A DNA stretch of 40,335 nucleotides from Oligoflexales bacterium (GTDB lineage Bacteria > Bdellovibrionota_B > Oligoflexia > Oligoflexales > Bog-1112), in assembly GCA_017985985.1 (NCBI GenBank), contig JAGNWK010000017.1, forward strand, positions 1-40,335. Direction: 5' to 3'. A model generated the notes under the pieces. It searched no databases, was not told the origin of the DNA, and was given only the letters and a program-made list of their open reading frames with translations. Within the stretch, counting starts at the first letter, position 1. Each line of letters starts with the position of its first letter. Shown in pieces: positions 1 through 6,364 of the stretch. The translations under genes were made by a program, and so were the position numbers.

Positions 1-113
1 CAGGTACAGGCAGTGGTACAGGTACAGGCAGTGGTACAGGTACAGGCAGTGGTACAGGTACAAGCACAGTCAGTGGTACAGGTACAGGTACAGGTACAAG
101 CACAGTCAGTAAT
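1..113 (+). repeat. Coding tandem repeat, 18-bp GGTACAGGTACAGGCAGT-type unit
   Basis: Perfect or near-perfect copies of an 18-bp unit, with shorter 6-bp GGTACA sub-units, encode Gly-Thr-Gly-Thr-Gly-Ser. Two longer variants encode Thr-Ser-Thr-Val-Ser. The array runs off the left edge, so the full copy number is unknown. Such arrays are prone to slippage; all visible units are multiples of 3, so length changes would keep the frame. Confidence 0.85.
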
Positions 114-329
114 ACAAGCACAGGCCTGATAGATTGCCAAGCAGCTCTAGCAGAGGTTATGGCGAGAAATAGCGTGGGGATGACTGGAGTTTTCATCCCC
201 AAATGCAATGGCAATTTATGGGAACTCATACAGAACAATGGTTCAACGGGTTACTCCTTCTGTGTCAACCCTAAAACGGGAGCTACAGTAGAAGGTACAA
301 GCGTTCGGGGAACACCAAACTGCCAATAA
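1..329 (+). CDS. 3' end of secreted Gly-Thr repeat protein with C-terminal thyroglobulin type-1-like domain (partial)
   Basis: The frame is open from base 3 to TAA at 327-329; the start lies upstream of the window. The first 40 codons are low-complexity Gly-Thr-Gly-Ser repeats from an 18-bp DNA unit, typical of a surface linker. The last ~66 residues resemble a thyroglobulin type-1 repeat: a first Cys in DCQAAL, then GVFIPKC, an aromatic/Gln segment (LWELIQNNGSTGY), SFCV, PKTGATVEGT and a closing PNCQ. The order and spacing fit the family pattern C..GxFxPxC..QC..G.CWCV..G..GT..PxC. The two cysteines expected at the third and fourth positions are replaced (Asn and Ser), which removes one of the three disulfides cleanly. 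In animals such domains inhibit or bind proteases; the bacterial role is unknown. It converges on ccmB, whose stop lies 3 bp away. Confidence 0.7.
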   Translation, partial: GTGSGTGTGSGTGTGSGTGTSTVSGTGTGTGTSTVSNTSTGLIDCQAALAEVMARNSVGMTGVFIPKCNGNLWELIQNNGSTGYSFCVNPKTGATVEGTSVRGTPNCQ

Positions 330-331
330 AC

Positions 332-1015
332 TTAGCTAGAACTTTGCTCAAAAATCTCATCAAATAAAATCAAACCAAGACTGAGATAAATGAGGTCACA
401 GGCGCCTAAGAGTCCAACCCACCGCAGCATAGATGGCTCGTCTGTCAGGTAAGCTAATAAGGCTTGCGAAGCAGCTAGTAGAACTGGGGAAGAAAGCAAA
501 AAATAAAGGATGGGAAACAGCACTTCGCGACCGGAAGCTCGCAGGGTCAAAGCTGAGAGGAGGACTCCAAGAGAACCCAGAGAAAGAAGCACAAGGAAGC
601 TGATACCAAAAAGAACAGCGAAACCAAAATCAATGCCATGAAATAGATAATTGAGAAGCAAAGAAGGAAGGGTTACGCAAGTCCCCCACAGGGTAGACAG
701 ACAAATCTTACTCAAAAAAACAGCCTGCTGCGAGACAGGATAGGTCAGAGCCAGAGTGAAAACCCCATCATCTTCTTCAGCAGAAAAAATCCGCAAATAT
801 ATCGTTTGCAAAGTAAAAAAAAGAGTGAGAAGAGCCTCTGCTAAGAAAAGGGTCGAACGACTTTCCTGAGAAACTTGCTCTCCCCCTGCAAAAACAAACA
901 GGATCAGCAAACTTGCAGAGAAGAAAAAAGGCGTTAAAAGCTTTTCCTTGTCAGCCCAGTCAGCTCGAAGCCCCTGTCGAAAAAAGATTTTGAATTGGTG
1001 GATGATTTTCTTCAA
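332..1015 (-). CDS. ccmB: Heme exporter permease CcmB
   Basis: A 227-residue polytopic inner-membrane protein with about six hydrophobic segments (roughly 30-43, 55-76, 105-125, 133-156, 165-190, 196-218). The acidic-glycine segment EEDDGVF at 80-86, followed by a Pro-Ser-Lys stretch ending in SK at 102-103, is the CcmB hallmark between TM2 and TM3. CcmB and CcmA form the CcmAB part of system I cytochrome c maturation, which releases heme-loaded CcmE. Its ATG overlaps the ccmA stop by 4 bp (ATGA), so translation is probably coupled. No ccmC, ccmE or ccmF is adjacent: the next gene downstream is convergent. Length is normal for the family (~220). Confidence 0.85.
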   Translation of the reverse strand: MKKIIHQFKIFFRQGLRADWADKEKLLTPFFFSASLLILFVFAGGEQVSQESRSTLFLAEALLTLFFTLQTIYLRIFSAEEDDGVFTLALTYPVSQQAVFLSKICLSTLWGTCVTLPSLLLNYLFHGIDFGFAVLFGISFLVLLSLGSLGVLLSALTLRASGREVLFPILYFLLSSPVLLAASQALLAYLTDEPSMLRWVGLLGACDLIYLSLGLILFDEIFEQSSS

Positions 1016-1683
1016 GGGAAAACCTGCATCTCTAGACCAGTCTTTGTAAGTAGAGCTCTAGAGGTGAAGGGAGAGGGTACATGCTGATCGAAATGATGGC
1101 TTACCACGATAGCCATCCCTCCCTTTTTTTTATGTTTATTCAGTTCTTCTTGAAAAACAATCTGACCTTTGCTGTCCAGTCCGTTGATAGGTTCATCAAG
1201 AATGAGACACGGAGCTGACGACAAAAAGACTCTAGCTAGAGACAGACGACGTTTCATTCCGGTCGAAAAAAAGCGAACAGGATAGCCTTTTTTAGCAAGA
1301 GAATACTCAAGTCCCCAAGTCTGAAGAGCTTGGGCAATCGATTGTTCTAATTTCGCAGGAGCAATTTTCCGTCGTATGGAAGACCAGAATCTAAGATTTT
1401 CAGAGGCATCAAGATTTAAGAATAATCCGTTTGAATCTGCCTCGAGATATTCTAGGAAATATCTCCTGTCTAAAACTGTGTTTTTTTTATTATGAAAAAA
1501 AGTAATTTCCCCTCCCTGCTTTGGCGTTAATCCAGCGAGCACTGACAGCAGCGTTGATTTCCCACAACCGTTCACCCCTCCAATATGGAGGATGTCTCCG
1601 GCTGAAAGGGCAAAACTAACCCCGTCGAAAAGAAGAGAGGCATTCTCCTGATAGCTGAAATTGAGGGATGAAACTTTAAGCAC
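1012..1683 (-). CDS. ccmA: Heme exporter ATP-binding protein CcmA
   Basis: A 223-residue ABC ATPase that powers CcmB in cytochrome c maturation. Walker A is GVNGCGKST at 36-44, the signature is a variant FSTGMKRRLSLAR near 139-151 (Met-Lys where most CcmA have Gly-Gln), and Walker B with the catalytic Glu is in CLILDEP near 159-165, followed by NGLDSKG. The short length and absence of a C-terminal extension fit CcmA rather than a drug exporter, and the coupled ccmB supports this. The start is GTG at 1683, chosen because residue 1 aligns with the family N-terminus. No clear Shine-Dalgarno precedes it; a dispersed palindrome begins about 30 bp upstream. Confidence 0.83.
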   Translation of the reverse strand: MLKVSSLNFSYQENASLLFDGVSFALSAGDILHIGGVNGCGKSTLLSVLAGLTPKQGGEITFFHNKKNTVLDRRYFLEYLEADSNGLFLNLDASENLRFWSSIRRKIAPAKLEQSIAQALQTWGLEYSLAKKGYPVRFFSTGMKRRLSLARVFLSSAPCLILDEPINGLDSKGQIVFQEELNKHKKKGGMAIVVSHHFDQHVPSPFTSRALLTKTGLEMQVFP

Positions 1684-1715
1684 AGAGAATCCAAGCTAGA
1701 GAATTTAGTTTTATC

Positions 1716-1810
1716 CTTGCGAGGAGTCGTAGGCGACAAAGCAATCTGGCCTTTACACGGAGATTGCTTCGCTGCGCTCGCAATGACGGGCCTGCGCTCG
1801 CAATGACGGG
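1716..1810. repeat. Dispersed palindromic repeat, copy A (TTGCGAGGAG...CTCGCAATGACG type)
   Basis: Imperfect inverted repeat with arms TTGCGAGGAG.CGTAGGCGA..AAGCAATC and GATTGCTTCGC.GCGCTCGCAATGACG around a short TCTTTACACGGA-like centre. It matches the element at 23563-23640 at about nine of ten positions. The right end is duplicated: CTGCGCTCGCAATGACGGG occurs at 1772-1790 and again at 1792-1810. It lies between the barrel gene and ccmA. Similar non-coding palindromes are widespread in bacterial chromosomes. Confidence 0.8.
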
Positions 1811-1815
1811 CTGCC

Positions 1816-3036
1816 CTATTGTGCTGCATCCACATAGAAGACAAGCGCCTGTCTTCTATCTACCACAGGCCTTCCCTCCATACCAATATCTTGTATGTAA
1901 GAAGCAAATTCTAAGCCCAATAAACCCAGATGAAGTCCTAGCCCAAAGGATATACCCGTCGTATTTAATCCAGTTCTTAAGCTCAGCAGAGCTCGCTCTC
2001 CCAAAAGACCCGTTCCCGCAAAATTAAGTTCTGAACCTAAACGGATTTTATCTGGGATAGAAACGAGATCTGAACTTAAATTCTTTGTCTCTAGAACAGT
2101 TTGTAAGGTTAAAAAAGATTTAAGTTGGAGTGAGTAAGACGTGCCCAAAATAAGAGCATCTAAATCCTTACTCGTCAGATCTTCCTCAGTAGGTGTTCTT
2201 AGTCCTAAGGATTTAGCGCTAGAAGTCGATGAGTTCAATTGGAAGCCTCTCCCAACTAAAGAAAGGGCCCATTCCGATTTTTTACCAAAAGTCCATCGAA
2301 GGCCCAGATTGTGCTTTAAGGTGGTTTTGGATTGAACATGCTCTGATAAAAATTTATTTCGCGTATCTATGTTTGCTATTTTTGAAAAATTTGTTTGTTC
2401 ATCAAGCTCATTTTGAGTGACATAACTGCTAAATAAGCCAAGATAAAAATTCTCAGCAGCATTTGTCACGCTAAACCCCAAACCAGGGCCTGAGCGGCTC
2501 CTGGTTCGAATCAAGAGTGACTTTTCCGGGTCAGAATTGGCTTGTTCGAGCATGAGAATTTGATAATCCCAAAATTCTAGTAATTCTATCCGTTGTAAGG
2601 TCAAATCAAAAAGACCAGAGATTCTGGCCGACTGTCTTTTTCCAGCATGAGACTTAAGAACCGCATCTCCGAGTGTTCCACTTTGTATGCCACCCTTAGC
2701 TCCCCAGTCTTGGCCTAAGTTCAGCGCGTGAGCGTTCATGGATGTCCCAACATAAGGAAAAAGAAGTTGCCTGGCCCATGCATTTTTATTTTGCGGTGTT
2801 AAACCGCCTATTCCAGCTGGATTATAGTAAGCGGCATCGATTCCCGAAGCGAGAGGGGAAATTGCTTCGGCCATACCCATGGCCCTAGTTGATATCCAAG
2901 GATTTTCTTCAAATCTTACCTGGAGGGACTCATCTGCATGAAGAGGATGAGCGAAAAAAAATGGACCTAAGAAAAGACAGCTTAGGTAGAAAGAAGTGAG
3001 ATAACGCCTTGTAAGCATATAGCTACTCAATGACAT
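1816..3036 (-). CDS. Exported outer-membrane beta-barrel protein, FadL/PorV-like
   Basis: 406 residues. A basic-hydrophobic leader runs to about residue 34 (cleavage probably after HADES-adjacent Ala). The mature N-terminus carries ENPWISTRAMGMAEA followed by DAAYYNPAGIGGL, a signature shared by FadL/TodX-type and PorV-like barrels (a conserved Asn-Pro-Ala-Gly near the plug). Alternating amphipathic strands with many Gly/Leu follow, ending in an aromatic-rich last strand (ALVFYVDAAQ). The likely location is the outer membrane; the substrate is unknown. The ATG at 3036 lies inside the end of the upstream gene (14-bp overlap), with an alternative ATG at 3018. It is last in a three-gene minus-strand group. 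Confidence 0.6.
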   Translation of the reverse strand: MSLSSYMLTRRYLTSFYLSCLFLGPFFFAHPLHADESLQVRFEENPWISTRAMGMAEAISPLASGIDAAYYNPAGIGGLTPQNKNAWARQLLFPYVGTSMNAHALNLGQDWGAKGGIQSGTLGDAVLKSHAGKRQSARISGLFDLTLQRIELLEFWDYQILMLEQANSDPEKSLLIRTRSRSGPGLGFSVTNAAENFYLGLFSSYVTQNELDEQTNFSKIANIDTRNKFLSEHVQSKTTLKHNLGLRWTFGKKSEWALSLVGRGFQLNSSTSSAKSLGLRTPTEEDLTSKDLDALILGTSYSLQLKSFLTLQTVLETKNLSSDLVSIPDKIRLGSELNFAGTGLLGERALLSLRTGLNTTGISFGLGLHLGLLGLEFASYIQDIGMEGRPVVDRRQALVFYVDAAQ

Positions 3037-3934
3037 CTGCTAAGCAGACTAGGGGTAAAAAAATCCATCGAAAGTTGCCGACATCCTGACATTCGAGGAC
3101 AGCAGACTGAGTCTTTTCATAACGCTTGTTGTAACGACATTCTCCCTGAGAGTTCGGGGGGGCGTTGGTAGATCCCAAAAAATGTGCTCCGTTCATCGTA
3201 TAGGTGTAACGAGGGGGAATCTGCCAAGCGGAATTAGGATCTTCTTTGCTGTACGCGACTTCGGAGACCTTTTTCTTGCCAGAACCACCTTTATGCGATC
3301 CCTGCTTGCTTGGTTTTTCTTTGTCAATTTTAACGAAGCCACCACGACCAACAAACTCTGAGATAAAAAGACTTGCTTGAGTTTTAGGCTGGGGGACGAG
3401 TTCATCTTTTTCAGGAAACGAAACAGCCCACTTCTCACCGGACATGAGAGATATATAAAGACGGCGACCTGCTGAACTCTGTTTGACAGCTTCACATCCC
3501 GTTACAATGATTTTTTCAGATTCACCTGGCCAAGTCTGACCACCTCTTACCATTTTAGCGGCTCTGTAGGGGCTAGACCATGTCACTGGTGTACCAAAGT
3601 CTCCAGGGCCTGATTTCACCATCCAATGCAAGTTCCCTTTTTCATCTAGGTCTTGATCACTAAAAAAGACATCCGTCGGCTTTTCACAAATTTTAAGATC
3701 TTCAAGATTGTCTCGTATGATGGTTAAGCATGCGTTTGAAGGTGGTCTTACCTGAATAATGCCTGTTAAAGTATGAGTTTTCAGGTAAGGAAGGTTGTTC
3801 AGCTGCTCTTTTTCAAAAGAAATTTCTGAACCGATAGCTGGTGAAAAATAAGGTTTAAGTCCCTCAAGTCTTTTGCTTAGGGGAGTCTCTGGGGGGAAAA
3901 GAGCTGCTGCTAGCAATAATGCAGGAATTTTCAT
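3023..3934 (-). CDS. Exported protein of unknown function
   Basis: 303 residues with a short N-terminal hydrophobic leader (MKIPALLLAAALFPP), so probably exported. No family is recognised. Visible features are six or more cysteines, several in loops that could form disulfides (for example near NACLTII, LKICEKP, VTGCEAV, GECRYN and LECQD), and a Lys/Gly/Ser-rich linker around 208-222. The C-terminus is hydrophobic (FRWIFLPLVCLADVIE). The ATG abuts the stop of the preceding gene with no spacer (TAA-ATG) and the end overlaps the next gene by 14 bp. All three genes are therefore probably translated from one mRNA and may act on the same envelope process. Confidence 0.6.
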   Translation of the reverse strand: MKIPALLLAAALFPPETPLSKRLEGLKPYFSPAIGSEISFEKEQLNNLPYLKTHTLTGIIQVRPPSNACLTIIRDNLEDLKICEKPTDVFFSDQDLDEKGNLHWMVKSGPGDFGTPVTWSSPYRAAKMVRGGQTWPGESEKIIVTGCEAVKQSSAGRRLYISLMSGEKWAVSFPEKDELVPQPKTQASLFISEFVGRGGFVKIDKEKPSKQGSHKGGSGKKKVSEVAYSKEDPNSAWQIPPRYTYTMNGAHFLGSTNAPPNSQGECRYNKRYEKTQSAVLECQDVGNFRWIFLPLVCLADVIE

Positions 3935-4930
3935 TTATTTAAACCCGTCTGATTTAAATCCCATGACAAACAGATCTGTCGTACGATCGATGGTGTAGAC
4001 TATCCTATTTGATAAAGACAGCCACTGAGGAGACTGTTCTTGTGAATGAGGGGTATTTGTCAACCAACGAGACTCCCCATCTAAGTCTTTAATTTTTAAA
4101 TCATAGCCATAAACAACTTTTCCTAACCTACGAGCACCTGAATAGAGCAAGAGATTTTGATTTGTAGGATGCCACTGCGGATTTTGCCCAAAATCGATAA
4201 ATTTTGGTTCTTGCCCTTGAAAGACGACATAAATTTTGCCAGTTTGAGTGCTGACAACGAGTCGATCTCCCTGTTTTGAAAGATCGTAAGAGCTGACCGA
4301 GCGGTCATTATCCCACGCTAATTTTTTAACATGATTTTGTCGGTCTAAAGAATAAACCTGACCATTCATCATCAGCCATTCTCCCTGATGGTTTGCCGCC
4401 TGCTTCTGAGATTTGCTGTCTTGGATTTCTTTATGCGTTGCAAAAATTCTCTGTGTGTAGATCTTCCCAGCCTCATCCATGTAGTGGAGACTTTTCTCAG
4501 ACTCATTAAACAGCAGGGAACTGATCAGGCCAGAATGAGTCTTTAAAGGATATTTCTTTTTTTCAGATGAAAGATAAGAATAAATCGTACTCAAAAATTT
4601 TTTCTTTCCTGCATACTTTCGTTCTTTAAAAAAGAGATAGGATCCACTAGGTGCCCAAAAATAATCTTTCCCTATCGAAGAAGACGAGGAGGCTTGATAA
4701 ACAGATCTTGTTCGAAGATCTAAGACATACAGTCCACTGTTTAAAGAGTCGGTAAAAGCGAGATGCCTTCCCTTTGGATCCATTCTCATAGTTTTCATAC
4801 TATATTGGAGCCGGAGCCAGGGCTCCGTCATCTGTGTAATGACAGCAAAACTATTTGAAGAGATAGTGATAAATAACCATATAAAAAATAATCGAAAGAG
4901 ATTGGAATTCTTGGTGGAAAATAGAATCAT
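3935..4930 (-). CDS. Exported TolB-like beta-propeller protein
   Basis: 331 residues from the ATG chosen here. The ORF can be extended to ATG 5005 or TTG 5023, but starting at 4930 puts a clean signal peptide at the N-terminus (hydrophobic RLFFIWLFITISS ending in SFA). No strong ribosome site supports any of the three starts. The body has recurring blade-like units of the type DPKGRHLAFTDS..LYVLDLRT, APSGSYLFF and WHPTNQNLLLYSG..YDLKIKDLDG, ending QSPQWLSLSNRIVYT. These resemble the WD40-like PD40 repeats of TolB. It is probably a periplasmic binding or scaffold propeller, but it lacks the TolB N-terminal domain and is not near tolQRA/pal, so it is not called tolB. First gene of the minus-strand envelope trio. 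Confidence 0.6.
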   Translation of the reverse strand: MILFSTKNSNLFRLFFIWLFITISSNSFAVITQMTEPWLRLQYSMKTMRMDPKGRHLAFTDSLNSGLYVLDLRTRSVYQASSSSSIGKDYFWAPSGSYLFFKERKYAGKKKFLSTIYSYLSSEKKKYPLKTHSGLISSLLFNESEKSLHYMDEAGKIYTQRIFATHKEIQDSKSQKQAANHQGEWLMMNGQVYSLDRQNHVKKLAWDNDRSVSSYDLSKQGDRLVVSTQTGKIYVVFQGQEPKFIDFGQNPQWHPTNQNLLLYSGARRLGKVVYGYDLKIKDLDGESRWLTNTPHSQEQSPQWLSLSNRIVYTIDRTTDLFVMGFKSDGFK

Positions 4931-5113
4931 TTTTTTACAACTTGTGTTTACTGAATCTGGAGTTAAAATAATACAAGGGGATGCTTCCTCATAAAATTCT
5001 GCCATGAAGAGTATCGAGATCAAGAGGCAGGACTTGAAGGGTAAATTCTGCCTATTCAGATTTCTCGTTGTGATTCCGAAAAATAGCTAAGAGACATCCG
5101 GGGAGGGAAGATC

Positions 5114-5431
5114 TTGCGCATTCATCAAAAAAAATTAGTCCTTTTCTTGTTAGCGAGTCTGGCTCTTGCCTTCCGAGTCCATGCAGAGCCTTCAGGTGCA
5201 TTTAATGACGCTGAGATTCAGAAAAAAGGTGGTAAAACCACAGTTGATTTTGATGAAGCGAGTATATCTGGAGTCAATAAAACCCCGATGGGTACCATCA
5301 TGGAACAGACTCGTCTTGATGGTGGGGATAAAGGACTTGTCTCCATAAGACGACACTGGCGTCCAGAGATCCTTAAATCAGCCAAGAGCTTGAACTCTAA
5401 TGGAAAGTCTGTTAAAGCAGATAGACCTTAA
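5114..5431 (+). CDS. Small exported protein of unknown function, TTG start
   Basis: 105 residues. The start is TTG at 5114, preceded by a purine-rich ribosome site (GGGAGGGAAG at 5101-5110). No ATG or GTG upstream of the signal peptide gives the same frame, so TTG is needed to keep the leader, hydrophobic LVLFLLASLALAF ending at VHA. The mature ~80 residues are polar, with VDFDEASISGVNK, a Met-Gly-Thr-Ile-Met turn and a basic SIRRHWRPEILKSAKSL helix. The F-D/E-x-x-x-I-x-G pattern is reminiscent of short exported proteins of predatory and gliding deltaproteobacteria, but this is only a resemblance. It ends 12 bp before marC and is probably co-transcribed. Confidence 0.6.
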   Translation: MRIHQKKLVLFLLASLALAFRVHAEPSGAFNDAEIQKKGGKTTVDFDEASISGVNKTPMGTIMEQTRLDGGDKGLVSIRRHWRPEILKSAKSLNSNGKSVKADRP

Positions 5432-5443
5432 GAGGACTGAGGA

Positions 5444-6106
5444 ATGGGTCTACACAGTTTACTTTCTCCCTATCTAAAAGAATTAGCGACGACCTTTGTT
5501 GCTATGTTCGTCATTGCAGACCCTTTTGCTGTTGTTCCCGTCTACCTTACGATTACCGAAAAACTTACCTATAAAGAGCAGGAGATTGTTTGCCGTAAGG
5601 CCTGTGTCATTGCAGGGGTTATTCTCCTTACTTTTAGTCTACTCGGGACATCCATTTTCCGACTCTTTGGGATCTCTCTTCCAGCCTTTCAAATCGCTGG
5701 AGGTCTGCTCCTTCTTCTCCTCGGATTAGCTCAGCTGAATGCCAGTCGAGGCCGAGTAAGGGAAGATGAAACCAACGAATCTTTGGAAAGAGAAGATGTG
5801 TCGGTTTTTCCTCTCGCTACACCTCTCTTGGCAGGGCCCGGTACGATTTCAACGGTTGTTCTCCTCTCGAGTGAGTTGAAAGGAGTGTTAGCCCACTTTG
5901 TACTGGCTCTTTCCATTACTGCCGTTATGGCTGCCTGCTACCTCATGCTGCGTTTTGCCCCTCTGCTCTTTCGTGCCTTTGGCAGGACAGGTTTAAACCT
6001 GTTGACGAGGATTATGGGTATTCTTTTAACAGCCATCGCTATTCAGTTTATTATCAATGGGCTGAACGAGGTTGCCTTACAACTCTGGAAAACAGTGAAT
6101 CCTTAG
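5444..6106 (+). CDS. MarC family integral membrane protein
   Basis: 220 residues with six predicted membrane helices in two pseudo-repeats, each marked by a Pro motif: MFVIADPFAVVPVYLTIT (21-38) in the first half and FPLATPLLAGPGTIST (about 124-139) in the second. Both are diagnostic of the MarC/UPF0056 family, and length is normal. The family sits in the inner membrane and its transport substrate is not established; the multiple-antibiotic-resistance name is historical. A short hydrophilic loop (RGRVREDETNESLERED) separates the halves. It follows the small exported gene by 12 bp, with a GAGGAATG-type start context. Confidence 0.88.
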   Translation: MGLHSLLSPYLKELATTFVAMFVIADPFAVVPVYLTITEKLTYKEQEIVCRKACVIAGVILLTFSLLGTSIFRLFGISLPAFQIAGGLLLLLLGLAQLNASRGRVREDETNESLEREDVSVFPLATPLLAGPGTISTVVLLSSELKGVLAHFVLALSITAVMAACYLMLRFAPLLFRAFGRTGLNLLTRIMGILLTAIAIQFIINGLNEVALQLWKTVNP

Positions 6107-6145
6107 AGCCCAGACGTTGCAGGAGGGATTAGGGGAAGCTGCGCA

Positions 6146-6334
6146 ATGCTCTCCCTCTCCTTGTTTTTCAATAAAATTTTTAAAAATATCGAGGGCAATG
6201 AGCTGACAGACTCTGCTTTCGCAAGTCGATTTTCACCACGAGCATTCGAGGAAGTCTACAGAAAGGAACTAGCTCAGAAATTCACAACAGACGAACTTAT
6301 GCAGCTGAAGAAACTGAATCAGCAAAAAAAATGA
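6146..6334 (+). CDS. Possible small protein, unknown
   Basis: 62 residues in the gap between marC and the convergent mnmG. The N-terminus is hydrophobic (MLSLSLFFNKIF) and the rest is charged, ending in an amphipathic helix (FEEVYRKELAQKFTTDELMQLKKL). Supporting points are that no other frame competes and that the composition looks protein-like. Against it, there is no clear Shine-Dalgarno, the start overlaps a hairpin-like GGGGAAGCTGCGCA segment seen at other gene ends, and no homologue is recognised. Confidence 0.3.
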   Translation: MLSLSLFFNKIFKNIEGNELTDSAFASRFSPRAFEEVYRKELAQKFTTDELMQLKKLNQQKK

Positions 6335-6364
6335 TAGACTACGTCCAAGTTCAAGAAAAATTCT

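Noticed and set aside
1764..2027. Possible 87-residue plus-strand gene
   Set aside because: It lies over the dispersed palindrome and the 3' end of the well-supported barrel gene on the other strand, has no ribosome site and no protein-like pattern.
2500..2515. GGTTCGAATC resembling a tRNA T-loop
   Set aside because: No acceptor, D or anticodon stems can be built around it, and it lies inside the barrel coding region.
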